Source: Panonychus citri
Lineage: Eukaryota > Arthropoda > Arachnida > Trombidiformes > Tetranychidae
Reading direction: 5' to 3'
Assembly (NCBI RefSeq): GCF_014898815.1
Contig: NW_026515406.1
Span: forward strand, 930,001 to 994,000
DNA length: 64,000 nt
Positions 12,569 through 26,130 of this stretch are shown here, piece after piece. The position numbers and the translations under genes are program-made. The first letter of the stretch is position 1. Every line of letters begins with the position of its first letter. The notes beneath the pieces are model-generated. The model saw only the letters and a program-made list of their open reading frames with translations. It searched no databases and had not been told where the DNA came from.

Positions 12569-14305
12569 AGCAGAAATTTAAGTAAACAATTAACACAAAT
12601 TAACAGTTAATTCTCCGGGTACAAAACTCTGTTTAATAATCTAATTAAAACACAATTAACTTCGTAACAACAATTAGGAAGATAGAGAGAGAGAGAGATG
12701 TTAACGTTACGGAAAGAGAATAGAAAATGAGATTAACTTTTTTCTTTCTTTTCTCTTTCTCTTTTTCCCCTTTTCCCCTTTTCTTTTTATTCTATTCTCT
12801 TTTCGGAAAGAAACGCCTTCCAATCCAATGGAAACATCGTTAATTTTGTTTACTTAATTTAATTTCTCTTCATCTTAAACTAATTGTTGACCGAAATTTT
12901 AGACAATTTAGTTAATTAAATTTACTTCAATCATCGAATGCCAGTTAATTGACCCAAAAGGAATAAGATTAATTTGATTTCGATCATCTAGTCAACTTGT
13001 TGCTCTTTTTGACATTTTTTTTTTCTCTCTTGAGATTAATTTATAATCAATTCTATTGTTTGATTGTTGTTAAAATTGATTATCTCTAGTGTGTATTATC
13101 ATGTGTAAAAAATGTTATTTCTATCTCTCTGATTATTGAATTGATTCGATTGGAATTGTGTTGTTTAGTTTTACTTTGATTATCTGTTTCCCATAGAAAA
13201 ACAATGTGATTCTCTTTACGATGAGATTAATTGTATATTCTTCATCCTTCTCAATACACAAATACCTACACAAGGGAGAATTTGTTATTGTAATTCTACA
13301 CCGGATCTACCCAAAACCAACACCTCTTCTTCTCTCTTCTCATCATCACCATCCAAGAACGATAATGATTAACTGAGAAATGTGATAATTAACGTTTCCC
13401 TTTAAAAAAGGTCCACAGGAAAACAGTAGAGAAGGTCAAGTTTTTGGTCTCTTCTCTAACTCTGCCAATGTGAAATATGAAGACGGATTTCCAACAAGTC
13501 ATGGTCAATTAACAATTGAATTAAATTGATATTGATTGAGATTCTCGGATTACATCCTCTTAAAAAAAAACTTTCTCTCAGTGAGTGAGTGATTAAAGTT
13601 ACACCAAAGTGTCATATTATACATTCAGCTTTCCAATTGTATGTTAGTTCATCAACCAGTTCATTGGACTTTAAAGGAAACCAGGTTATAATCATTATAT
13701 TATTATCATGAGATTCTAACACACTTTTAATAATAATAGAAATATGGATAATAAATCTTCTATTAAAGTGATTAAGGGTAAAAAAGAGTAATTCAACAAA
13801 CAGTGATTGTAATAAATCAGTCTATCATCAACTAACCAAAGTTCTTATGACAATTTAATTGAAATATTTTCTTCTCTTTTTTTCCCTAATTTCAGATAAT
13901 CAAAGGTCACACGAGGGTCATACAAATTTCCCACTTTTCTCTCTGTAAAGTCAATCATTTAATTACTCCTGGTAATTGTTTGATTTGATTATTATCAAAT
14001 CATCATGATAATTTTATCCTTTTGACATAGTCATTAATGCAACACCACATATAAGTAAAATTAATTGTTGATTGATTATTGTCCTTGGTATGTTATGGTT
14101 TCAAGATTTATCTCATCTAATTGTTGTCTCATATAAGTTAATTGAACTCATTGATGAAAGGAAACAAAAACAATCATTGTAAAGAGTTTTTTTTCAACTC
14201 CATCTCATTGCATTCGTTAATTTGGATTTACACTTAAATTTTGACGACAATTAAAAACAATCAATAGTAGTAGTATCTATAGATGTTAGATAATTGAGAA
14301 AAAAA
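12569..14305. other. Gene-free interval with pyrimidine tract
   Basis: No supported gene. There is a CT-rich stretch at about 12735-12805 and several A/T homopolymers. The segment beside 12568 is the presumed promoter and 5' UTR of the PTTG1IP-like gene. The segment beside 14305 is the 3' UTR of IGBP1. Confidence 0.5.
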
Positions 14306-15676
14306 TCAACTCCGATTGTAACGATTCCCCCAACCTCGTTTATTATCTAAAAATAATAATGAAAGAAAGTGAAACAAGAAGATATTAATTTACCAATCAT
14401 TAATTAGACCAATAATTTGATCATGAATGAATTAATTAATAATCACTTACCATCCTTGAATTCATCCCACCCTCTTGCCTTAATTAAAGCTTCTTTATCC
14501 TCCTCATCTTCAGCTTTCTCCTTAATAGCAGCATCATCTTCATCTTGTTGCTTTTTGATATCAGGATTTTGAGCCCAATCCATTAGACTATTACTTTGTC
14601 TAAATTGTTGGAAGGAGAAAAAAAAAATCAGGTTAATTAGAATACAATTAACATTGATTACCAGAGATTGAGAGTAAATTGTTCTTACCCTGGTTTTTGC
14701 TCCGAGAGAGCCCCTTCTTTGATCTTAATATCAACAAACTGCTCTATGGACATTGTTGGAATCGCTGGATAACCAAGGCCGAAAACTTTTTTCTGTAATT
14801 CAGTTCGAGTTATGATAAAAGGTTTTATTGGTTCGGATTTTGGCTTCTCTTTGGGTTCGACTTTTTTTCCACCCATTTTTCTCATCAATGAGAGAACTTC
14901 TTTCTCCTTGGCGATACTGGACATTTCTTCGATACCAATTGATACCCACTTTTTAATCAATAAAATAAAATATTCTCTTCTCTGTTCATCACTTGCATCT
15001 TCACCATCATTACAATTGACAATCGGTTCAAGAGACTCCAATTTCTCATCGATTTCCTTTTGCCGTCGATAATTTTCAATTTTGGCCAATCGTTCGCGAC
15101 CCATTGCTTGTAGTTCTGCAATCGAATTACTTGTAAACACTTTCTTTGGTTTTTCGATTTTAATTGTTTCTTTTGAATTGGAATTTCCTTCTTGTTGTTG
15201 ATCCTCTTCTTCTTCCCCATCTTCAAGCTCATCCAAATCAATTCCAATCGGACAAACCTCATATGATACAATTCTTTTGAGATAATCTTTAAAATAGATA
15301 TTGGCAATGATTAAAGATTCTAATCTATCCTTTGTCACTAATTTCATGTGAAGATAACCCAATAGCGCTGGAAGAAGTAGATATTTGATTGAAGAACTGG
15401 CGACATCAGAAATCGTTTCATTTTCACTGAATAGACTCAACTGATTAACCATCACTGTTGAACGTTCCAAAAGACTGATAGTCTGTTTAACTTTATTCTA
15501 AATAGAAAAAGAATCAATTTAATTGTAATGAAATTGTTGAGAATATAAATACAAACCTGATAGTTGATGTTGTTTGTTGGTAAATCGCTATTGTCCAATT
15601 CTTTGATTAATCTCAAACTTGTGTCGAAATCATTGGAAAGATTAACCGAATCAGGTGTAGATTCATTACCATCCAT
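14306..15676 (-). CDS. IGBP1: IGBP1 / alpha4 / Tap42, PP2A-family phosphatase regulator
   Basis: Cytosolic scaffold that binds and stabilises the catalytic subunits of PP2A, PP4 and PP6, and is tied to TOR signalling in yeast. Exons on the minus strand: 15557-15676, 14689-15497, 14451-14599, 14306-14346. These total 1119 nt, giving 372 residues, against about 340 in human. The N-terminal three-quarters forms the helical TAP42 domain. The C-terminal part carries the hallmark KPFIITRTELQKKVFGLGYP followed by AIPTMSIEQFVD, and ends in an acidic stretch and the terminal motif WDEFKD..RGWGNRYN. The last two exons are short and were recovered from splice phase; they supply exactly the conserved family tail. 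It is transcribed divergently from SMG1, 1.2 kb away. Confidence 0.93.
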
Positions 15677-16917
15677 GATGAATCAACACTCGATAAAAAC
15701 AATTGACAACAATTAAGTAGATATCAGATAAATGATGATAAGTAGAAAATCAAATGTAAAAAAAAATGAGAGAAATTATTTTTCATCAGCTGATTTAGTG
15801 ATCCAACCAATAAGATTTTAACTACGAAAATCAAATTTACTTCAATTTAATAATTTTCTTTCATTTACCACATTCAATGTGAAGAGAGAGAAAGTAAATT
15901 TAATTTTTCTTTCACAACCAAATTAAATTTAATTTAATTTCCATTTGAAAACATCAAAAAAAAAATTGAAATGAGAAAAAAATTATCACAAAAATTAACA
16001 GAATCAAGACAGTTAACACTGAGACTCTTTGAGATGGAGATGAAGTTGAATTTACAATTTAAGATTCTAATTAAACTACACTGTATCCACTTTTCAATCA
16101 CTAATCAATTGGAGGCACAATTTAAACAATCAACACAATTAGTTAAACATATGATTTCTTATAGGAAATGAATAGAATCTGATATCGAGTGAATAATCAG
16201 ATAGAATCTGATATTCGATTTTCGAATCGAAAATTGTTTATTCGGTTCAATTGAATGTAAATTTCGGTTAATTAGAGAATTGAAAAAATTTTTAAGAATA
16301 TTTCAATTATGGAAAATATTAATTTGAAAAGAGTAAGAAAATTTATCAATCAGTTATCGAAATATTTGATTCCCTAATTAACATTCACGTGTTTTTTTCG
16401 ATAATCGATTCTATGAAAATCGATTATTAACTCGAATTCAAACATCAACTTGGAGAATTGAAAAAATTAAATTCAATTTTGTTTCTTTGATAATTAATTT
16501 ATTTTTTCATTGGATTAAAAGTGATTATTAATAATCTTGCTGATTGTTTGATTGGGACCTTTTTCTACACTGAATCTGTTTTGTGCTCTTGCGAGATAAT
16601 TGACCTGAAAAAAGAACAATAGATTAATCTGGTTACTGGTTAATTCCAATTGGAACAAGTTGTTTTCATTTTTTTGCTCTTTCTTTTTCTCTCTCTTTCC
16701 CTTTCTGCTATTTCACTTTCTCTATTTTCTAAATTTGCTTTTTTTTCTATTCTCTTTTCTTTTTTGCTTTACTTTATTCTCTGTTTTTCTTTTTATTCTG
16801 TTCTAAATTACCAATTAAACCCTCTAGATTAACTAATAACCTTTTGATGACTTGCACCATTGCTTAAGATGATTTTATCGGGTGTCTCCGATTCCTGCTT
16901 CATAAAATACTTACAAC
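15677..16917. promoter_or_regulatory. Divergent intergenic region between IGBP1 and SMG1
   Basis: 1.24 kb separating two divergent start codons, so it must hold both promoters and both 5' UTRs. It is AT-rich, with repeated ATCGATT/AATCGATT-like words at about 16200-16440 and a pyrimidine-rich stretch at 16660-16810. The 66- and 60-codon plus-strand frames here look like simple-sequence translations. Confidence 0.45.
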
Positions 16918-19900
16918 ATGTCATATCAAAGGTAAGAGTCTTCATTTGGTGTAATTATATTCTTTTTCTTTCCTTTACATTAATTGTAATTTCTTTTCTT
17001 GGTTTATTATCTTTCTTTTCTTTTTTCTCTAGGGTTGTTCTACGTGGAATTCTTAGACAATTTGAATCAGGGGAGAAAAGGCAATGGCCTGTCTACCTGA
17101 GAGAATTAACTAAACTATTTGAGGGATCACAGTTTAATCGAGCAATTTATGAGAAACCTGGACGTATAATTGATGATGTAACCAGAGTTTTGGCTCGTGT
17201 TTTGACCACAAAACTTTTCCCTGATATAATTGAAGAGATAATTGTTTGCCTATCAACATTCGCTGTATCTCTAAATTACCATTGTAAAGATCTTTTCAAT
17301 TGGATATTTGAATTGTACAATTCATCAGCAGTTCCAGATGAGACTAGATTGGTATTATTACGATCGTTGGTTAAAATCATCGAAACCAATTGCAATGCTT
17401 TACCTGAAAATATGCCCGGGCTGATGGTAAAGATTAAAAAAGCTCTTGAAGAAGCTCAAACCGCTGAAATTTTACTTGGAATTACTGATATTTTTCTGGC
17501 TACTGCCGATAATTTTTCCAATGTTTTACAAATTCATTTTCGTGATATTGTTGACATTTTAATCGGTTGGCATTTGGACTCTTCTCAGTCACCAGCGATT
17601 GCAGCTAATTTAGCTAAGGCTTTCATCTCATTCAATAGCTTTTGGATTAATGATTTTGACTTTTCTCTTGACCTGTTGGGACAATTTCTTGAAGACTTTG
17701 ATGTTTTTTACAAAAGATTATTGGAAAATCATGCAAACATCGAAAATTTACCCGATATCAAACGTTCTTCCGATGAAAAAGAATCTTCACCTTCTTCTCC
17801 CATTGAAAGTCCATCAAAAGATTTATCCCAATCAAGTTTTACCCTAAACAAAATGGCCTCACTGGTTCGGGTCTACATTACGGTTCTCAAAAGTCTCGAT
17901 GAATATGCATCACCATTACGCAATAATAGGATCACATGGGAGTTTATTGTGGACTCATTACAAACAATTCTTACTTCTGTCGAGCAAACCATGAAATTTA
18001 CTATGTTTGAATCTTTAATTGTCTCCACCAATGAATGTGCCCTTTTCATCTTGGACATTATGGCCAACTCTAGAGTTGAACTGATCCAAGAATGTTCATC
18101 ACAAATTATACCTTACATTTACTCCATCCACCAGAATATGATTGATGTAAACGATGCCTACATTTTGACCACACTTCAATTAATTACCAAGATTGTCCGA
18201 GCACTAAATGGAAACCTACCAATTGAATTTATTTCTAATCTTCTTAAACCACAATCTAATTGTCAAAGATTACGGTTTATGCCTTCACGTCCAATTCAAG
18301 TTGCACTTTTTGATCTTCACCATTCATTACTTGGCTTGAAAAATGTTCCTCTTCTTAAAGAAACTTATGGCTCATTCCTGTGTGACCTTTTCTCAGCTTA
18401 TTCATGTTTAACTGGTCGAGAGATCACCTTACCCGACGACGATGATGATAGTAAAAACTGGAATGAATATAAAGTAACATATGATTTTGAGAAATCGGAA
18501 ATTATCATTGAATCAATATTAATATCGTTAACTGAGATTGGTAATGCTAAAAATTCAATAATCGGAATGTGGGCTTTACGGCCAACCTTTTTTGACCTGT
18601 TAACGAGTTACATTGATCCTACCAATGAGACATTGATTGAGAAATCACCACGAGTACAACATAACATTTTGTATATTCTACATTCTCATTGTAGTTTACA
18701 CAATCATTTCATCTCAAATAGTAATCTAATTACCGATACAAGTGGAATCTCAGTTCTCTTTGGTACTTCACCTTCGTCCGCTTTCACCACATCAATTACA
18801 TCTCACACCACAAAACATTTTGCCAAGATTCAAAACATTCTAACCTCAATTCTTTCTAAACCCAAAATTCAACGAGAGACTAAAAAATTATGTTTAAATT
18901 GGTTCTACAAAATTTTAAAGAGTAGTACTTGTCACCTTTCCCGTTTAATTCAATCTCAAGAATTTACCAGCCTTATATCAGCCGTTTCTCTTTACCTGTT
19001 TGCCAAAGATTCCAGGTTATGTTTAATTGCATGTGATTCAATGAAACTACTACTCCGATCAAATGAACGACTACTTAGTGCCGATTTACTCAAAGTTGTC
19101 CGACAATCATGTCTCTTTAACATCGGTCGTATTGAGAGTAAAATTGTCTCAAGTTTTCTCGATCTTTATGCAGCCCTACCAGTTAACTGTTTCTCTTGTT
19201 ATTCTGGTTCAATGAAAAGGATTCAACTAAATAGATACGATTATCTAATACCTGACGACCTGAGGATCGCTAAAATGGCCCTTATGAAAAGTGAACCTAA
19301 TTCGGAATTTTCTTCAAATTGTTTTAGAACTGTTCTTACATTTCTCCTTGAAAATCCAACCCTCGAAGATGAAAGATGGCTTCAACGTTTATGTCAAACA
19401 AGTTCAACCAATGGTATACCCAAATTAACCGATGTTAAGGCCAATAATCACGATCAAAGTGGATTCGGTGCTAATTCACAATCTTTGGCAGATATTTTTG
19501 ATAACAATCAATCAGCTCTCATCTTCTGGGCTTGTTGGCAAAGTATTCAATACTGTATTGTTAATAAATTACGAACACCATTAGGTAAAGCTCAAGACAC
19601 ATTTACTAAAATAGAAATGGCCGTTAAAACGAAAGCAATAGCCGTTCAAAATACTGTGGAAACAAAGAAATCACCTCATCGACATGAATATCTTCAAACA
19701 CGAATGTTAATCCTTTTAATGGAAAATCTTGACAAATTAATGTACAACGCATACGAAGGTAATGCTAGTCGGCTTTATACTACACCCAAATTGGCCAAAT
19801 CTTTTTTCCGTACCAACAAAGCGACTTGCGTTGAATGGATGAACCGTAATCGTAGGTCATTAATGATAATCTCCCTCAAATCGGGTGATCCTGCCTCCGT

Positions 19901-22900
19901 TTGGCGCCATGGTCAAGAATTGTTAAAAGAGATGGTCATTAAATCACAGAATCAAGAAGTTGAATTTATTTTAACGCTTATGGTTCAAGCTTTGATAGAG
20001 TTGAAAGCAAGCGATGCAATAGCGGGATTATATATTTGGGCCAAAGAAACGCTTGGTACACGATTTTCATGGATAAAGTGGGTTGTCGATGAGGCTCAAG
20101 GAAAGTACGAAAGTGCATTAATTGATTATGAGAATTACTTGACCAGCCTTGAGGGTAAAGAACTGGACTCGTCACAAAAATTGATCAAAGATTTTATTGA
20201 AAATCGTCTTCTAGAATGTCATCAAAGTCTTGGATCTTGGAGTGAAGCCCTTTCGTGTTTCAAAGTTTCCCGAACTAATGTTCTCGAACGTCGGAAAAAT
20301 AGTTTCTTCTCAGGTGATCTTGACCTTTCCTACCTCTCAAGTTGGCAAACACTCGAAGATACATCTAAATGTGAATACAGTTTTCCACATATTCTTTCAT
20401 GGGATATTCAATCAGTTTATCATCGAGCTCAATCTCAACTAACCAGTGTCATCAATCTGACGATAGCCAATGAAGAGAGTAACCGTGTAGCGAACCTTAA
20501 AACCTTAGATCAAATTTGCTCGGCTACATCATCAATCCTTACGACACCCATTCTGGTCAGTCCATCTTCAATTTGCCAAAAATCGATGACAGTTCACAAA
20601 GTTGCGTTCAATCTTCGTCATCGAGCAAAATCTCAAACCAATAATTGGAATCCGTGGACTCAATCAATATCAGATGATCTCCGTAAAATGGACTGTTCCG
20701 TTCTCGTCCATGCTATTGGCTGGTTAGAAAAGTGTAAAAATATTGACTCCCTAATGTCAGATTCTGGAGCGATAATTAATGGTCTAAATTTTACTGGAGC
20801 CAAAATCGCGCGAAAACAAAACAACCTCAAATTGGCGCAAAATTTATTGGTCAAATTTGCAAAATCAGCTAATATTATACAAAACACAAACAGTTCCAAC
20901 CAACTGGTCAGCGATTTGATTGACACCTCATCTGCATCTCATTTACAAACTCATCTCAACTTAGCCCTTGACACTACTAATCTGTCTCCCGATTATCCGG
21001 CAATTGAGAAATTAAAGTTCCTGATTGAAGGATCAAAACTATTACATGCCCTTGGGCACACAAAGAAAGCGGGTAATACCTTATTATCCTGCATAGAGAC
21101 AAACTTTGTTCTGGTCACTGATCCAGCATTAAGCTACTTTCAAGAATCTTTGTCCAAACTTTTGTTGACCCTTGTTAAATACTCGACCATTGATGGAACC
21201 CTTCTTGAACAAATTGACCCAACCAGTTATAGTAAACTTCACGAACTGGTTAACTCAATTAACCTTGGAGTTAATTGTAATAATCAAATTTTTGACATGA
21301 ATGACCTAACCAGCGGGAAACTTTTACAATTAGGTGTTCAATACTGTCCACAAATGCCAAAATCATGGTTCAGTTTAGGTGCCTGGAGCTATCGTTGTGG
21401 TAAACGTTTAATTGACTCCGAAGATTCTGATAAACTTGATATAGATTCAGTTAAATCGTCAAATGAAGGTCCATTTGCTTTCTACAAACTTGCTGCCAAT
21501 TCTTATTTCAAATTTCTTCATCTTTGTGGTGCTGGAACTGAGGATTCTTATGTTACTGCAACTTTACGTATTTTACGTTTAATTGTTAAACATGCATCCG
21601 AATTACGAGATATCCTGGAAACTGGACTTTCAACAACTCCCACTGGTCCATGGAAATCAATCATCTTACAATTGTTTGCTAGGCTTGGTCATCCTGAGCC
21701 TTATGTCCGTCAAAGTATCTCTGAACTACTTTGTCGCATTGGAAAAGATTCACCTCATCTAATTGTTTTCCCGGCGGTTGCAGGTTCTTTTACAAGCAAC
21801 AGTGAAGATATATTTTTTGAAGGAAAAATAACTGAAAATCAGGGTAAAAACTTTGAAGAACAAGAAGATTGTAATGTTCTTTGTGATTTCGATGACGATG
21901 AAGGTGCCGAAGAAGACGAAAAGAAAGACACTTCAGTTATGCAAAACTGTTTCGCTGCATTGGTCGATGTTCTTGGCCAACAAAATCCTGAACTCATCTC
22001 ACAAACGAAAACCTTTATCCATGAGCTTCGTCGGATTATCATCCTATGGGATGAACTTTGGATTGGTACACTAATGGGACACCTTGGGGTTATGAAGAAA
22101 CAAGTTACAGTTCTGGAAGATGAAATATCGAGAGTGTACAAAAATCCTTCTCTCTCCAAAGAGGAAGAGGAAAAATTATCGTCGCTAAACATCGAGTCTT
22201 TTTACGTCGCGTTATTTATATTCTTGAACAAACTCAAATGATAACCAATGAAGCACCAGAAACACCCCATGAAAATTGGTTTCAGAAAAGTTTCAACAAA
22301 TCAATTGTATCAACAATCAAATTACTGAAGACTCCACTCAATCCATCCAAACCTCAGCAAAGTTTACTCATCTATCAGCAGCTTCTTCAGTCACTCCAAA
22401 AGAAAGCATCAAACTGGAATTCAGCTCGATCTCAACACATCATGAGTTCAATCAGTCCCATTTTAGCCAATATGGAGAAAACTGTGATACCAATGCCTGG
22501 GGCAAATTTCAGTGCCGACGGAACCGTGATAACCATTGAAAAAGTTCATAAAACTGTTACTATCCTTCACACTAAAACAAAGCCTAAGAAAATTGGATTC
22601 TTTGGTTCCGATGGTAAAACACACACTTACCTGTTCAAAGGACATGAAGATTTACACCTCGATGAGCGAATCATGCATTTCTTAACAATTGTAAATAAAA
22701 TGTTTGCCAAATACCCGAGCAATAAGAACGACAAATCGACCTCTTTCCGAGCTCGTCATTACTCAGTTACCCCGTTGGGAACCAAATCGGGTCTAATTCA
22801 ATGGGTTGACGGAGGATCTGCCTTATATGGTTTCTATAAACGATGGATGCTCAATCGAACTGCCACCGCCGCCGCTGCAACAATTAATCCCAAAGACGAT

Positions 22901-24904
22901 AACAGTAAGGTTGTCGTTCAACCTTTGAACGATAATGCATACAAACCATCGGAAATTTTCCAACGTAAATTGGTTGCCAAAGGAATTTCAAGTCTTAATC
23001 GATCAGAATGGTCGTTACCTGTTCTTGTTGAAATATTGAAAGAGCTAATGGTTGAGACACCAAGTAATTTAATTGCTCGTGAATTGTGGTGTGCATCAAC
23101 TAACGCTTTTGAGTATTGGCATCTTGCTCAAACTTTTACTCAATCAAATGCCGTTATGTGTATGATTGGTTATATTATTGGTCTTGGTGATCGTCATCTT
23201 GATAATGTGTTGGTTGATTTATCTACCGGTGAAGTTTTTCATATTGATTTTAATATTTGTTTTGAAAAAGGGAAAACCCTTCGAGTACCTGAACGAGTCC
23301 CATGTAGATTAACCCAAAATATTGTCTCCGCTTTTGGTCTTACCGGGGTTGAAGGAACCTTTCGTATCTCATGTGAACATGTACTTAGAGTACTTCGTAA
23401 AGGCCGTGAGACTTTACTTACCCTATTGGAAGCTTTTCTTTACGATCCTCTAATTGATTGGACCCTGGGTCACGAGGAAGGTTATACTTGGTCCATTTAC
23501 GGCGGTGGACGTATCAATATACTGAAAGAAATGTTTATTACAAAGTACCAAATGGAACGAGAAAATGCCGAAGCAATGTTGAAAATTCGTATTATCGAGA
23601 CTCGATTTAACTGGACCAATGTAAAGGAAACTTTAACAAAAATTTTGATTACCATTTCAAATTGTCTTCAGGAGGCTGAATATTCAAAATTTCCACCACT
23701 TTCAGCATCATCTCAGAATGAAACTAATTGTCCATCTTTAATAACCAAATCTGATCAATCAGTGAAAGAATTAAATTCAGAAAAAGAATCAAATATAACA
23801 CTAATTACCTCTCGTGATACAACCAAATCGTCATCATCATCGTCTCGAAGTCTTATAAATGATCACGCTTCTTGGTCCCAAATCAATGAAAAGGTAATTC
23901 TTAAAAACTCATTAGTAATTCATCAAATAATTGTAACAATTAGCTTAATCATTTTTTAAATTCTAATCAATTTCCTTTTCTAATGATCTTTCTTTTCCTT
24001 TTAAAATCAATTCTCTCCAATTTTCTTACCTCTTTCTCGTCATCAACATAATGATAATTAATAGCTGGTTCCATTGAAGAGCATCATAAATAACCATAAC
24101 GCTCTTCTGGCTGAAATTAAACATATAATTAGAGCTTTATCTAAATTAGAAGAAAGAGAAATGGGACTTGAGAGTAAACATAATGGGCCCATTAATCAGT
24201 ATTACCTGATTCACCGTAAATTCATCGAGAATATTTACAAACTGGTTAAGGAACTTGAACAACTTTCATCCGTCAACCTCCTCTCAGGCTCCAACAATAT
24301 ACTAAGTGCTAACAATCTGACTAATAATGTTTCACCGGACCCATTATCATTAACATCGTTACAACAGCATTATAATGATAATAGTACAGAATTGACGATT
24401 GACACTATTAGGGAGCGGTTGAATTTGGTAATTAAGTTAATTGATCCTGTTTATGATACACTACTTGATCTAGTTGGTAAAGATTTTGAATCGAAAGATT
24501 TTACATTGGCAGCATTTTCAGGGAAACAATTTTTAACTCAATCAAATTTAAACTCACCAATCAAACAAAACCAACAACAACTACAGTTAACTTATAACAA
24601 CAACAATAATTTTAATAATAATAATAATAACAATCATCATAAAGATATTGTTAATGGTGATGATACAACTATTGCTGGACCATCAAGTGACCATAAACAA
24701 CAACCTGTTAAGCAAATTATTGGCCTAGAAAGAAATACCTATGCTACTAATGTTTGGAAAAGAGTAAAAATGAAACTCGATGGACGTGATCCTAATCCGG
24801 TAAACCGAAGCTCAATCTCAGAGCAAGTTGATTATGTTATCAAAGAGTCAATGAAACTGGAAAATTTAGCTCTCATGTATGAAGGTTGGACTTCCTGGGT
24901 GTGA
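16918..24904 (+). CDS. SMG1: SMG1 PI3K-related kinase of nonsense-mediated mRNA decay
   Basis: Ser/Thr kinase that phosphorylates UPF1 to trigger nonsense-mediated decay. Exons: 16918-16931, 17033-23893, 24065-24904. The start is the ATG at 16918 (MSYQ); only that frame joins the 17033 acceptor, so the longer frame from 16860 runs through an intron. The order is an N-terminal helical array, a FAT region (CVEWMNRNRRSLMI), the kinase, and a FATC ending YEGWTSWV. In the kinase, the SMG1-specific TKTKPKKIGFFGSDGK, the catalytic loop GLGDRHLDNVLVD and the metal-binding HIDFN are intact. The frame shifts by -1 at 22171-22192. One more A in the run at 22171-22175 restores the EEEKI..KHRVFLRRVIY and ETPHENWF region. 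The corrected protein would be about 2571 residues, shorter than the 3661 of human, mostly because the kinase-FATC insert is only about 370 residues. Confidence 0.95.
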
Positions 24905-26130
24905 TAATGTAAAGAATGAAAATAATATTATATATATAAATACCTTTTGAAAATATTCTTGCATCTTTATCATCATCTTGTTCATCTTGTTCATCTTCCC
25001 TGAAATTATCCTTCTATTTGTGTGTCTAAATTATAATCACATTGAAAATAATATTTTCGATGCTAAGAAAACTTTTTTTCTCATGAAAAATATCAACAAT
25101 TCTGATATTTTCTTCCTGTTCCTACAAAGAACTGTGTGTCTATGTGTAGTCTTGAAATCTAATTTAATTTGATAATTAATTTAAATCAAATGAAATTAAT
25201 TCTATTTTCTAATTGTTACCCTTTTTGCTACCTCACATTTAATTACATCTCCACAATTAAGCGGCAATTTTTTACCTACCAATTAACCTAATTAAACAAG
25301 AGGCCTGAACTTGTTTAATTTGATTAACTTTACACTGTTACTGTTGAAAAATTTAATTGATTATATGTAAATTTAGTTGATCAAATTATTGATTAAGTGC
25401 CTATGAAAATCAATCGTGAATCAAGTGCAAAACAAAAAGTTAATTGTTGGCAAACAAAAATCAGATTAAGTTGATCCTTGAGGTTTGATTGGGCCTCCAA
25501 ATAATTATTAAATTGTTTAACCTGATCTATTGATTAACTGATTAGATTCATATTGATACCACCCAACATTTAAATTGAATTAACATTCAATAGTTTGATT
25601 ATTAATTATCAACTCGTAATTGTAACTATCTAGATAATTAAGTTTGCAATTTAATTTTTCCTCCTCATTGATAATGATGTTATTATTACTAATGATGAAT
25701 CAAATGATTACAATCAATTTTAATCATTTAATTTAGTTACTATTGGTTTAATGGATCATTTTTCTTGTTACTTTTATCACAAACAATTATTACGATTGAC
25801 GATTTTTCGCATGAAGATTAAGGAAAAACTAGGCTACCTACAGACACAGCAAAAATATCAACTGAAAGAGCTAAAAAATCTTCACCCGCAAAAAATAGAA
25901 CCAATGTCATAGGTTGTCAGGGTCAAAAGTTATTAATTAATGAAAAAAAAGGGGCGTTAAATTGACCAAATTAAAATGTTAATTAGATTAATAAGAGGAT
26001 TAGATAGAAATGAAAGAGAAAAGGGGAAGAGAAAGAAGGGATGAACTATGACGTACGGGGCAATGAAGGGGAAAAGAAAATAAAGAGCATCAGATGAATG
26101 TAAGTTTTTAATTGTATCAATCCCATAATA
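24905..26130. other. Gene-free interval downstream of SMG1
   Basis: AT-rich, beginning with the SMG1 3' UTR. No ORF or RNA gene is supportable. It may contain the unrecognised left boundary of the mobile-element block that starts with the first satellite array. Confidence 0.45.

Noticed and set aside
16860..17032. Hydrophobic N-terminal extension of SMG1 as a signal or membrane segment
   Set aside because: This stretch is the translation of a 101-bp intron with a clear GTAAGA donor and TCTCTAG acceptor. Splicing yields a start at 16918 in a different frame.
22160..22192. Programmed -1 ribosomal frameshift in SMG1
   Set aside because: No X-XXY-YYZ heptamer fits the zero frame and no downstream pseudoknot is evident. 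A similar A-run break in a second gene favours a sequencing indel.
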